From assembly GCA_024138015.1 (NCBI GenBank), contig JAMXBB010000003.1, positions 9,927,997 to 9,991,996 on the forward strand: 64,000 nucleotides of DNA, written 5' to 3'. Both the position numbers and the translations under genes were made by a program. Below the pieces are notes generated by a model that saw only the letters and a list, made by a program, of their open reading frames with translations, was not told the origin of the DNA and did not search any database. The stretch comes from Lumnitzera littorea. Lineage: Eukaryota > Streptophyta > Magnoliopsida > Myrtales > Combretaceae. Within the stretch, counting starts at the first letter, position 1, and the number at the start of each line of letters is the position of its first letter. Shown one piece after another: positions 12,116-23,970 of this stretch.

Positions 12116-13487
12116 AAATATAAAAATTATAAATTTAATAATTATGCAATAATAGAGAAATTTTATAAAATTTATTAATTAAATTATTATCCATTACGTT
12201 TATACTATTTAAGAGTTATCTCAATACGTTCGTTAATAATTTCATGTAATTATGCGTGTTAGTCAATAATTAGGGTTTTATTACTGTTAAGATAAATTTA
12301 TTCATTTTATAAGTTTAAAGTTATAATTTTAGGGTTTTTATCAAGTTTGAATTCAATTTCAGATATTTATACGTATATAGAGTTTAGAGTTCTCATATGC
12401 GATTTAAGTTTCAATCGAAATTTCAGGGTTTTTATTATTTATAATATATTTGATTTTATAATTTAGTAAAATTTTTATCTTACTTAGTTTTATCGACTTA
12501 CGCGATTATATACCAAAATTAGAGTTCAATTCTACTATTAAATAAATAAATTCACGGGATTTACAAAACTACGGTTGAAGTCCATTAACTTTTGTAATCA
12601 TATAAGAAGGAACAGCTCCTGTCGTCAAATGAGGCTTACTGGAGCTATGAGAATTAAGACGAAGTGAAAAACATGTCTGGTTGATGAGATAGGCTTTATA
12701 CTTTGATTAGTCCTTTATTATATGAGGTAGTGATTAAATTTTGATCTAATTTGCAAATCAAACCTTTGGATTTACTTTTATTTGAAGAAGCCAACTGGCA
12801 TTATTTTTTATTGTTTATGGTGTTTGTTAATTTTGATCTTGCAATTCATCGAGCCAAAATACATGTTTGATAGTTTAGTACCTCCCGAATAGATAATACC
12901 TTTTTTATTTATTTTTAAGTATATTTTCATTATTTTGATATGATATTTCAATTTTATATATCTAATCGTATTATTTTATTTGATCAATTATTATGGACGA
13001 CACATGGAAACAAGTGATAGAAATTTTTTAACAAAGTTGATGGGAGTCCTTATTAAAATTTTGGAAAATATTAACACTCAAATAGAAAAAAGAAAATGAT
13101 AATAACTTAAATAAGAAAAAGAGATAAAACTTGAAGGTTAAATTTATACATTTCCCGAATCTTTTTTTTTTAAGTTAACAATTCGAATTTCTCTATTAGA
13201 TCAAATCTTTATCTTAGATATTTCTTTACAGGACTTTATACGTACACGTACCTACCCATAATAGAGATGCACATTTTACTGCAAAACAACAGTGCATTAC
13301 CTTACAACAACCATATACTTGGGATAAAGGATGTACTAGGATTTCTATCCTCTTGTTTATACTCTACAACAATAAAATTTCCTCCCTCGCGACTGCTTCT
13401 TTTTTTATTTTTTGGATTAAGGATTGCCCTTATTATATCCTCCGGTCTCCTTATTTTTTTCTAGATATTGTAGTTATTTTACTTTTT
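12116..13487. other. Non-coding, nothing recognised
   Basis: AT-rich sequence with no ORF or repeat that I can name. Short ORFs at 13,267-13,535 overlap in two frames and look like chance. Confidence 0.4.
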
Positions 13488-13840
13488 GGGAAAAATATGA
13501 ATAACTATTTAAACTTTGATTTAAGTGCGAATTGATCTCCTGAATTTTCAAAGTATAGTTTTTTACTTCTTAAACTTCGATAAATTGGTAAAACAACTCC
13601 TATAAATTAAGAATAACCCTTTTAAAATTTAAATTTTTTATGTAAATATCCCTTAAACTTATCAAAATATGCTTTAAGATCTCTTAAACTTTAACCATAA
13701 TGTAATTTTTTTAACTAAAAAAAATGTTCTTTATCTTACCACTTTATCAAAGTTTAGGAGGTCAAAAAATACATTTTGAAAATTTGAAAAACTAATGCAT
13801 ATCTAAATTAAAATTTAAAGGGGTTATTTTCAATTTTCTC
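13488..13840. mobile_element. MITE with ~105-bp inverted arms
   Basis: The left arm (about 13,488-13,595, from GGGAAAAATATGAATAAC) and the reverse complement of the right arm (about 13,730-13,840, read from GAGAAAATTGAAAATAAC) align over roughly 100 bases. They share blocks such as TTTTCAAA and TTAAACTT(C/T)GATAAA, followed by TGGTAA. The transcript would fold into a long imperfect hairpin. I could not find a convincing target-site duplication, so the superfamily (Mutator-like or other) is open. Confidence 0.6.
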
Positions 13841-14604
13841 TTATTGTTTTGAATTATGTAATTATGTGCAATTCTATGAGTGCAGCTTTTCTTTTCTTTT
13901 TTTTCTTTCCAATTCTACTAAGAAAAAAAAATGACCTTTATTTGAGGTAAAGGGTAGATCCAAAAAATTATGTAAAAAATTAAAAAAAAAAATAAAGAAG
14001 TGATATATGTTTTACAAATGAACCTCTAAGCCATGTTAAGGCCTTTGTAAACCAAGTACCATAAATACTGATCTCCTAATAAGATGGATCAAGTTTAATT
14101 TCCCCTGCTCCATAATTGTTATGATAGTACTTGGTTAAAAAATAAAAAATAAATAACACTCTAGACCATGATCTCCCAACATGGTTACAAAACTATAACA
14201 AAAGAACACAAGGAGAGGTTCTCCAAATGTACAACATACTTAGAGAACATCCCTTAGATGCAGATCTTCATCAACTCACTTTCATTATAGACATTTGGAA
14301 TGTATAGGGTGCATACTTTAAAACGTTCTATATAATTCATCAAATCCTATTTCATGTTCTTTCCATGTTTGTAATTGTTACTTATTCTTGAGTAAAGAAA
14401 ATTTTCTCTAAGAAAAGCTTATAAATAGTTCCCCATGAATTAACTAATCCCAATGGGAGACTGACATACCATATGTGTACCTTCTCTGTCGATGATTTAG
14501 AGAACTCCCCGAGCTTCAATAAAATCCAATAAGTGTTCCTTACCATTAGATAGCATGAATTTAGGACTTATATAATCCTTAGGGTAAAGATTTGCTACAA
14601 TGCG
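13841..14604. other. Non-coding, nothing recognised
   Basis: No gene recognised. Probably retroelement-derived, given the minus-strand Ty3-type relic directly to the right, but no motif proves it. Confidence 0.35.
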
Positions 14605-15303
14605 TTAATGATATGGGAGTTTTAGCTCCAAAACTCTCGTAGATGACTTAGCTGGTATTTCCTTCATATAAACATCAAAATCTTCCCTTATTATAAAGGA
14701 AGTCCTTAGAGCAAAGGCTATTGACACAGGTAGTAAAGCAAGAACAACATTGGGGTAGCAAATAGATCCACTTAAGGTTAGGATAGTAGGATTGGATGGA
14801 AGAAAGGGCATGCATGAGGATGAAGAGTTGCTTAGTTAGACTTTGACATTCCTAATTGTAGGAGTCGGTTATTGTGCAGGTTTTGGTGGAGGAATTTGGT
14901 CACCCCTTCATTAATGGGAATCTTCTTCAATAATAGGAGGGTTAGTTGTTTCAATTGAGGTAGTAGTGCCTAGCTATGTAGCAACAATAGAGTTTAGCAA
15001 AGCCACACCCTGTTACGCAATAATAATAGCAACCAACCTAGTCAAGAAGGGTTAGAACATATTCATAAACTAGTTCAAAGCCTTCGTAGCTTCCTGCATT
15101 GTCTATGCAGGATCCAAAAGGAGCCTTAGGCACCAAATGGTCCTAATCAATGTTCTCAAGCAGTAGGAGTACATTCTACTTGATAAGCTTAACATTAATG
15201 TCAAGCTCTTAGGATACGGCATCAAATGTGCTAGCTGTTTTCTTCTTAGGAGGTATCATGTCTCTACTATCACTTGTTCATAATGGAGTTGCCAAAATGT
15301 AGA
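14605..15303 (-). pseudogene. Ty3-type internal region with gag start (relic)
   Basis: Minus-strand reading leaves the LTR at 15,304. It passes a TTTTGGCAACTCC stretch placed where a primer-binding site should be, and reaches an ATG at 15,259 coding MIPPKKKTASTFDA, the lysine-rich start usual for Ty3-type Gag (MPPKKK/MPPRRK). The frame breaks soon after at stop codons. A 68-codon open segment at 14,605-14,811 is not identifiable. No protease or RT is present. Assignment rests on layout and the gag-like start, not on conserved domains. Confidence 0.45.
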
Positions 15304-15950
15304 TGTAAGGATCCAATTAATACATTTCATGTGAGTAATGCGCTATACATAGCTTAAGAGAAACAAAGTAGGAATGACACTTGAAGGGATGATTAAGTGA
15401 GAATGAGGCAAGGATGACAAACAGAGAATCTTAGTGTCTTAAATGCATAAGTGATAGATAAGGAAACTTTAGAAGACCTCAGGCGTTTACCTTATTGCTT
15501 GAGTAAGTGAGATCAATTCTTTACCTAAATTACTTATTTGATCTTAGAAAGCTAAGTTCTTATAGAGCCATATTGTTTCTCTATTCTCTATAAGAGTTGC
15601 AACTGAAGAGGAAAGACTGGGTATTTATAGGCTATTAGGCAAGATAGCATCCGTCCGATGATCTAAGTAATCAACATATGAGATAAAGCTTACTCAACTC
15701 ATGGTTACCCAGAATGAACTAGCTAATGAGCTCAAGTCCTGTAACCTTCCTCATGAGTATATGAGTTTGCCTAAAAAAGGTTAGATGTGGACATACCAAT
15801 CCAACGAATCCTGTTCTGAGCCCATTAGGCGAATTCTTCTTGAAGCATCCCAAATATATAGACTAAACTCCCTAGGATATGCCACCTAGTCTAAGGAGTT
15901 AATCTTAAAGAAAAATAAACCTAGCCCAATGATTAACATTGCAATTTTCA
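15304..15950 (-). mobile_element. LTR of minus-strand Ty3-type relic
   Basis: The plus-strand end reads TGTAAGGATCC at 15,304, equal to ...GGATCCTTACA at the LTR 3' end on the minus strand. A CTATAAATAC box lies at 15,621-15,630 on the minus strand, about 320 bases before that end, leaving a normal R/U5 length. The outer boundary (about 15,940-15,960) is uncertain. The LINE relic begins directly to the right. Confidence 0.5.
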
Positions 15951-16424
15951 ACCCTCTATAAGAGTTATTGGGTTTTTCAAGAAGATATGGATGAACTTTG
16001 GTTGATTCACAATATCATCGGTAGGTGATAATAAATTGTTATTGCCTTTGATGATGTATGTAAGGTAAACATGATTTTAGATGAAGGACCTCAATCAGTT
16101 ATGGGTCATGTGTTAATCTTGGAAGAGTGAAAACCTCATATGAATGTGTATGATATTGTTTTGATCAGAGTTACTTATTGGGTCTAAATTTATGGACTAA
16201 AACTTGATCAAATGACTACTAAGAATGCAAAGAGATTGGAAAGATCAATTGGTGAATTATTTAAAATGAAATCAATTAAATCTCCTTCGAGAACCTGCAA
16301 AAATTAATTGAGATTACGTATCCTGGTGAATGATAGTGAGCATCTTATATCTAAGTTATGGGTTAGAAGATTAGAAGGTGACAAATATAGGGCGTCAGTC
16401 AAGTGTTAAAGGTTGTTGAATTTT

Positions 16425-16466
16425 TGCTTTGTATGTGGAAGTTTAAGGCATGTAACAATGAGTTGT
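16425..16466 (+). other. LINE zinc knuckle (CCHC)
   Basis: Codes CFVCGSLRHVTMSC, a perfect C-x2-C-x4-H-x4-C, within the broken LINE ORF. It is the nucleic-acid-binding knuckle of plant LINE proteins. Confidence 0.8.
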
Positions 16467-18439
16467 TCTTACTCACAGGATTCTAAAGAAGCTTTTAAGC
16501 CATTTATGAAGGCAGAAAGTATTTGGAGCAATTCAAGAGATGATGTGAATTAGGAAAAAAAAAATGGAAGCTAGTAGTATAAAAGAATGGTGATGAAGAT
16601 AATCAAAACTCGAACTATTTTAATCAGTTAAAACCAAATTTAAAGACCATATATTCCTCAACACATAACTATAAATACCTTAAAGCCTCTAAAACCTTAG
16701 CAACCTATCGATGTAGCTACTAAACCTACCTCTACTCTCATTCCCTTCAAATCTAACCCATGCTTATCCTCATTACCTTCATTAGTATCATCCTTATCCA
16801 ATAACTTAGACACTGTTGAAAACCAATTTAGAGCCCTTTACCCTCTAGCTAGAGACTTCACTATTGTGGTAGGGAGATGGGTGTTAAGAGGAGATAGGAT
16901 ACATAGGTGAAGAGAAAATTTAAAAAAACTAAGGGTCGAGGAAGTAGTAGAGAGTAATAGGGAAAAGATGGGGAAAGGAGTAGGGGGCCAAAGGAAAGAA
17001 GATTAAAAATCAGAGGTATAAATCTACCAAAAATGCTCTTGTAAAGAATCCCAATGTTTAATAATCATAAGGATAGCACTTATAAAAGTCTAAATTGAGG
17101 AAATTGACCTTATAGGTAGTAGTAGATGGCCCTTCTCAACTACCAAGGCACCATGATAGCTTTTAGTTAGAACTATCAAGGTTTTGGTCTATCCTTGATA
17201 GTTCATTATCTAAATATAAATCAAATATAATCCATGTTTAGTGTTTTTAATAGAAACAAAAAAATAAGAAGAAAAAAATTGAAAGGTTGAGGGATCAACT
17301 AAGATTTTCTAAGAGTTTTTATGTAAATCCAAAAGGGGGTAATAAGGGGTTGCTTTGTAGTGGGTTAAAAGTCTAAATGTCTTAACTGAATGGAGTGACC
17401 GCCATTATATTAACCCGCTTGTGTTTAATGCTAGCAATGATTTAATTGGAATAATGACTTGGATTCACCCAAATACCCCTTTTGATGGGAAAGTTAAATT
17501 ATGGAAGGTATTGCAAGTTATTGGTCTGAACCCTAGATGTGTATAAGAGATTTTAATGAGATTTTGTATGATGAAAAAGAGGGATGAAGACCAAGAAGTC
17601 AAGGGCGGATTTATGGGTTTCAAAATATGGTTTCAAATGCAAAATTTATTGATGTAGGTTTTCAAGGGCCTAAGTTTATGTGGGATAATGGTAGGGAAGA
17701 AGAGGCAAGAGTACAAAGAGATTCGATAGCAATCTTATGTCTTCAAGTTGGTTGAGGAAATTTCCTAATACACAAGTTGTGCATTGTCCTTTTATAAGGT
17801 CTGATCATGCAGCAACTATTTTTAATACATCAAGGAAAGAAGAAAGAAGACGTTTCACTTTGAAAATATGTGAAGACTTAGTGAAGAATGTAAAGAAGTG
17901 GTTAAAGATAGTTGTGTGACTAAAGAGAGTGTTGATCTACTATATGTTATGGATTTATTAAGAACATGTTTGTTTAATTTGCAAGAATGGAGCATAATGT
18001 GTTTTTCTAGTATTAGAAATATCATTGATGAGTTTTTGAGCAATTTAGCTAAGGCTCAAGAAGAAGGAAATGTAGTTGAGGAAGAGAATATCCTAAGAAA
18101 GTTAAATGATGTTTAAGAATGTAAAGAACTCTATTGCATTAATGTGCTAGGCTTAATTGGATTAAGTATGGAAAACACTACATTTTTTCATCAAGCCACT
18201 CTTAGTCAAAGATAGCAAAATAAAGTCTATCGCATAAAAGGAAGAGATAGAGAGTGGATTAAGGAGGAACATAAGATAATGGAGGAGTTTGTGTCTTTTT
18301 ACAACCAACTCTTTAGAGCATTGAATAGAGCTAGTTGGTAAGAGTGTTTAAGTTGGGTACCTTAGCTGATCATAGAAGAGATAAATGAAGCTTTATGTAA
18401 TGAAATCACAGATTTAGAGGCAAAGTAAGCAATGTTTCA

Positions 18440-19465
18440 ACTTAGTGCATTAAAAACTCCTGGACTTAATGGCTTTCCTAGTATTTTTTACCATTGTTAT
18501 TAGAGTATTATTAGAGGGGATATCACTTTAGCCATTCAACAATTCTTTTGGTTAGGTCAAATTCCCTTAAACTTCAAGTCCACAAACATTGTCCTTATTC
18601 CTAAAGTCTAAAATCCTCAATTTGTGTCTCAATTCAAACCTATTAGTTTGTGTAATTTTCTTTATAAAATCATTTCAAAAATATTAGCTAATAGGCTAAA
18701 ACCTTGCTTGAATGAACTTATAACTGAAAACTAAAGCGCATTTATTTTGAGATGATTAATCTAAGATAATATTATTATAGCAAATGAGATTTTTCACTTT
18801 CTTTAGAACAAAAAGAGAAGAAATGATGCTTTTTGTACATAAAAGTGGATATGAATAAGGCTTACAACCATAGAAAATGGGGATTTCTTAAAGATGTGTT
18901 GTAGAAGTTAGGGTTTGGGCGTAGATGGGTTAATTGGGTGATGGCTTATGTGACTTCAACAACATATAAGGTGATTGTTAATGATAAATGTACTAAGCAA
19001 GTGGTACCTTCCAGGGGGCATTGATAAGTAGATTCCTTGTCTCCCTACCTTTTTATATTAATGGCAAATGTATTTTCTAGAGGTATTTTACAATTGATCG
19101 AGCTTAATGAGTGTAGACACATTGTTCTTAAGAGTGGTTCCCTTATTTTATCTCATCTCTTATTCACTGACGATTATCTTTTCTTTATAAAATTAAAGAG
19201 GGAGAGTATAAAGCACTTGATGAGGGCAATCAATATGTATTATGAGCCATTTGATCAAAGTTTTAAATTTGATAAATCCTATGTATATTCCAATGCTTAT
19301 GCAAATGGTGATGTAAAGGAAGAGGTAGGAGTGTATCTCGATATGAATGCCACACAATATCTTAGAAAATACTTGGGAGTGCCAACCATTTTGGGGAAAT
19401 CTAAGACAAAGGTTATGGGCTATGTAAAGGAAAAAGTTTTTATTAAATTAAAGGGTTGGAAATAG
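18440..19465 (+). pseudogene. LINE reverse transcriptase domain, broken
   Basis: Recognisable RT blocks: PGLNGFPSIFYHCY, then SIIRGDITLAIQQFF, the NIVLIPKV block at 18,585-18,608, PISLCNFLYKIISKILANRL, an in-frame stop where the family has Gln (TENQSAF), VDMNKAYNR, SPYLFILMANVFSRGI and the catalytic FTDD at 19,163-19,174. The C-terminal piece YLGVPTILGKSKTKV also matches LINE RTs. Stops at several sites make it inactive. Confidence 0.85.
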
Positions 19466-20639
19466 AGATTCCTTATGCCTACAAGAAGAAAAACATACAT
19501 TAAATCAATAGCGATAGCTATTCCTGTGTACTCTATAAGGTATTTCAAATTTACAAAGAAGTGGATGAATAAAGTAAAATCGGCTCTAGCTAAGTTATGG
19601 TGGAGTAAAAGAGAATGTGAAGGTAAGATACATTAGATTAACTAGACAAAATTTACTCTAGCTAAGGAGAAAGGACTAGGATTGAGAGATCTACATGACA
19701 TCAACTTAGCTTTGTTGACTAAGTTAGTATGAACAGTGCAAACATATCCTAATGCTCTTTAGATCAAGGTCTTCAAAGGCTTATACCTTCCTGATAAACA
19801 TTTTGTTGAAGCAATAAAAGGAGGAAGAGCATCATAGGGTTAGTAAAGTTTGTTGGAAGGGTAGAAAGCTTTGAAGGAAGGAAGTATGTGGAAGGTAAGA
19901 AATGGTGAGAAGGTGAGAGTTTAGATAGATAGATGGATTCTGGTTTTGGTAAATGGAAAACTATGCAATTGAGGTAAAGAAGTAAATCATGAGATGAGGG
20001 TGAGTTAGTTGATAGAAAGGGATTGCATGCTATGGAATCTAAACCCTATAAAAGAAATCTAGAGAGAAGAAGAGTTAAATATGCTTCCCTTTATGCCAAA
20101 TGCTAAGAGAGTATGAAATTATATGGGCTTGAGATAAAAATGGTGAGTATTCCATAAAATTTGCATATCATTTCATTCACTCGAAGCATATTAAACATGA
20201 CATCACATCATTATCATCAACACCCCAATTGAAAGATTGGAAGGTAGTTTAGAAAATAAATTTTTTTTCCCAAAATAAGGCACTTTATGTGGAAAGTAAT
20301 ACAAAACATTACTCAGTGAATCTTGTTCACAAGAGAGTTATTTCAAACCCTAATTGCAAGATCTATAGGGAAGTAGAGATAATAGAGCATACCTTGTTGC
20401 TGTCTGAGTAGATTAGATTTGTATGGTTTAGTAGTTTAGGTTTTTTTTTTCATGAAAATAATGTATCAAGCTTTTTAAAATCATGGCAAGATCTTGGATT
20501 AGTATAAGATTTTTGTGGAGAAATAAGAGTATAAAGGGTCATTTCAATATTAATACCATAGTTTGGTTTAATGGACTAGTGATAGGGCTTAGGAAATCTG
20601 GTTTAATTGGGAATGTCTTATAGAGATCTACTTGATAGG

Positions 20640-21330
20640 CTCAAAATGAGGATCATTAGATCGGTTTTTCTGCTATCAACCTTGCTCAATTGTCTTGCGC
20701 ATGAAAAGTAGACTTGGAAAAGGTCCTTTATCCTTTTGGTCATTATTTGGCTTTCATATATCTTTAAAAGGTTTAAACAAGCCATGGGCTTATTTTAAAA
20801 GTAGATGGGCTCACTTTATAAGTAACAAGGCATAACCCAGCTCAAGCCCAACCCTAAGGCCCATTCATTATATAAGTGTTAGAGACTTGAATGTAGACTG
20901 TCGATTACCAAGAGTTGATCTAACGACTCTCATCAACGACTCATCTAATCCGTCTAACTCAACTTGATCTAACAGTTGAGATTAAGGGCCAAAATCAATA
21001 TATAGGAGCCTTCTCCTCATTTGAGGCATTCGAAGCATTGGTAAGCTTCATAAAAATATCGTTGCTCTACTAGAATAACTCTATAAAAGATCAAATCAAT
21101 TATCTCATGAAGTACACTTAATAATTACATAATTCAATCCACTATCACACCTACGCATACGAAACAACGAGCTTACATCTTCCTCCTCCCACGCCTCTCT
21201 TTAAGATAATCTCTCTACGTGTCATTAAATCAGGGCTTCTCAAAGATTAACTGTACATGCATCATACGTAATCGATCATCAACAGAAACCTTACTATACA
21301 AAGAGAAATTAGAATGTAAAGTTGCTTTAC
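20640..21330 (+). mobile_element. LTR-like fragment inserted in the LINE
   Basis: This block separates the LINE zinc-binding segment (ending about 20,430-20,630) from the RNase H start near 21,500. It contains a TATATAGGAG promoter-like word near 20,996-21,005, followed by about 300 bases of leader-like sequence. That is the look of a solo or truncated LTR. Termini and TSD were not found, so boundaries are approximate. Confidence 0.35.
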
Positions 21331-21680
21331 TCTATTAGCTTATATGGTGTGAAAGATGTGGATTTGTTTTTGAAGATGTATGCCCAAACCCTAATAGTGT
21401 TACAAATATTCTTCTTACCTAGAATAGGAAAGTTACTATAAAAAGATCTTATCTTGTAACCTTGATCCACACAACGAACTTGCGAAGCCTTAGGAACTGC
21501 CCATGAATGGCTTTGTCAAAGTGAATGGTGATGCTTCTTGGGTAAAAAGTTTTGAGATGGGAGGAAAATGATTAATGGCCAGAAACAAGAGAGGTATTCC
21601 TGTTTAGGGTAAAAGTTAACATTGCTTTGCAATTGATCCAAAAGCCCTCAAGTGTAAAGCTTTATCTTATGGCTACAAAT

Positions 21681-23550
21681 GATAGAGGAAAGAGGATGAA
21701 ATAGGGTAATGCCTCTTGTGTGTTCGATTTGGTCGATAATTTTGTACAAGGACTACGCCCATGCTACAAAGTAAAGTGGATCGCTCATGGTTTATCAATG
21801 ACTTTTTATCAAAAGTTGCAAGATGCCGTGAAAATAAGACACTCCTTTTGAGCAAATGTAATAGAAATGACAGTATAAGGTAGCCTCTCTTATTAGGAGG
21901 GGAATATGCCCTATGGATTGGTGGTGTAATTCCCCTCCAACAACCCCCCAAAACTCCCCTCTTTCCGAAAGGTGGAAAAATAAAGGCCCTCAAAAGGCTT
22001 ATTCAGTTAGATTTGTCTATCCGTAATGCTACTTTTGTTTTCTATGGTACATCCTCTGTTATACTATGATTGTGATTCTTATTAGTGATATTACTTTTGT
22101 TGGAAAAAGAAAAAAGAAAAACAATTTTCAGTTATTGTTCAGATATATAAGACGTTGTATAAACTTGGAAAGTTATTTGCAAAATATTGGAATTTGCACA
22201 TTTAGAAGAGACTTCATAGAAGAAAAGTTGTAACAATGAAGAACGGATTGATGAGTTCCATAGACATTGTGGAACGATTTGTGCAAAACAACGACTACTG
22301 AGAGCTGGTAAGAAAGGAAGCAATATTAACAAATCACGAAGTTGTGGTGGAATGTAGGAATAGTTTATGAAGCTTTTACTTTTAGATAATATGGTCTATG
22401 GACGATTTGCGCAACATGGCGAATTATTCAGAATTGTTAGAGAAATGGAGCAGAATTATAAGAAATAAAATCAACGTGCAAAGTTTATATAAAAGGTAGT
22501 AATTGTACAGCTATTTGATGCGTGCAAGTACATTTCCGCAACCCACGCAAGTTCAATGATGTGTATGTGAATCGACAAAATTGTAATTTGGGAAGAACCG
22601 AGAAGAAGGAACAGATGATGCAATTTGTATTGAGGTTTATAATTTCAGCAATAAGCAATTAGGCTTGGGCTTAAGTGTGTATTAACTTCAAAATATTATA
22701 TTTTGTTATGTTAAATATTATTTATTGAGAATTTTCATAAAGTGAATAGTTTCTAGACTGTCGACTGGGTACTAGGTGGAGATGTTGGGTCCCTTGCCCT
22801 ACCCTATTGTAGTAGGTTCTTAAAAATTAGAATCGGAATTGACCTATGACTTTAGATATTCATTTAAAAGATCAAAACCTATGCTGACAGTGCAAAGGTA
22901 GAGCAAGTTTAAAGTTCTGAGAAGGTTATCTACTCATCCGTAGTGTGAATGTCCATTAAGTTTGATTCTATTGAAGATTAGGGGAGGGGAAAATAATAAT
23001 AACTCACAAGGTAAGGCACTACGGTTCTATCATGGCAACGATGATCGTCAAGTCCAGCCTTGGGAGCTTTATAGGACAATGAAAATATCAACTTTTCCTA
23101 AGTGAGACAATTATAGTTATTACTATATCTACCTCCTCCTAATGAACCTCAATTAGATTTTTCAAGCCACAAGTAGATTGAAAATGATAAAACTTTTCAA
23201 CAATTTGTTAGAGATCCCCAAAAGTTAGGGATGAATGAAGGACCATGATATCAACCCCAGATTTTCCTCTTTCCAAGGTCCCTTGTTATTATTACATTGG
23301 TACTAACCATTTACTATCTTTTTGTCATTGATTCCAGCGAAACAAAAAAACCTTAGGGAGAGTTCTCCCTTGATAGAGGGTGGGAAACTGAGCCAAACGA
23401 CTCTGTCGGTAACAGCTCTTAGGAGTTTGCTTTTGTTGAATCTTTCTCCCAAAAACTCTCACAATCGAGAGTGCTAAGTTATCTAAGGCTAAGCTATGCC
23501 ATGTCCCGTAAGGGCATGTGTGTGATCAGGTAGAAAGTGACTCTTAAGGC
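21681..23550. other. Non-coding, nothing recognised
   Basis: No gene, domain or clear terminal repeat. Sequence near 22,740-23,500 has a moderately higher GC content and retroelement-like style, but I cannot support a specific call. Confidence 0.35.
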
Positions 23551-23880
23551 TTTTTTTTTTTTTTTTTTTAAGCAGTCTATCAAAGGCATAACTGGCATTA
23601 TATTAACAGTAACGGAGTCTTACAAAGCCACACATAGCATATTTAACATAAGAAAATAAACAGTAGCCATAGTCTACTAGGTCTCTTACATAACCATTAC
23701 TACTACCACCTCTCACTAGCCTAGATATTACACATGAAGGAGGAAACAAAAGCTATCAGATCTTCATCAGCAAGGGAGTGCAAGAGATTTGCCAAGTGAT
23801 CTGCAGCTGAGTTGCTTTCCTTTGTTGTATAATAAACCTCGCATTCTTCGATTTGCCATGACTCTACCCTTCAAGCATAT
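23551..23880 (-). pseudogene. 5'-truncated LINE 3' end with poly(A)
   Basis: On the minus strand, about 23,865-23,725 codes the RNase H C-terminus typical of plant LINEs. It reads VESWQIEECEVYYTTKES, then NSAADHLANLLHSLADED, ending with a stop after SFMCNI. The NSAADHLAN block matches the usual NxxADxLA motif. A short 3' UTR leads into a poly(A) tail, seen as about 19 T at 23,551-23,569. TGACTCT occurs on both sides (about 23,536 and 23,859), a possible partial TSD. It sits about 90 bp downstream of the bZIP stop codon, so it may supply or disturb the 3' UTR of that gene. Confidence 0.75.
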
Positions 23881-23970
23881 ATTATGTTAGCAAATTTTAG
23901 CTTTGAGCAAAATATATGAACTAGGAAAGGAAAACAACTGAAGATTTTGGAAGAATACGTTATAAATGGA

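Larger units (their letters stand above)
15960..21680 (+). pseudogene. Decayed L1-type LINE
   Basis: Plus-strand fragments of a plant L1 appear in the canonical order. (1) An N-terminal domain like that of plant LINE gag proteins at about 16,090-16,420, ending in a CCHC zinc knuckle at 16,425-16,466. (2) APE-type endonuclease pieces at about 17,155-17,830, with VHCPFIRSDHA at about 17,775-17,815 (conserved SDH). (3) Reverse transcriptase at about 18,440-19,465, with NIVLIPKV, FKPISLCNFLYKIISKILANRLK-like blocks and a catalytic FTDD at 19,163-19,174. (4) The RT zinc-binding segment at about 20,280-20,430. (5) An RNase H start reading NGFVKVNGDASW at about 21,503-21,540. Dozens of stops and frameshifts break every domain; many stops fit C-to-T or G-to-A decay. 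An LTR-like insert separates (4) from (5). The longest open piece (19,037-19,465) is not a gene. Confidence 0.85.

Noticed and set aside
19037..19465. 142-codon ORF as an independent gene
   Set aside because: It is the best-preserved stretch of LINE reverse transcriptase (contains FTDD) and its frame is broken upstream by stops.
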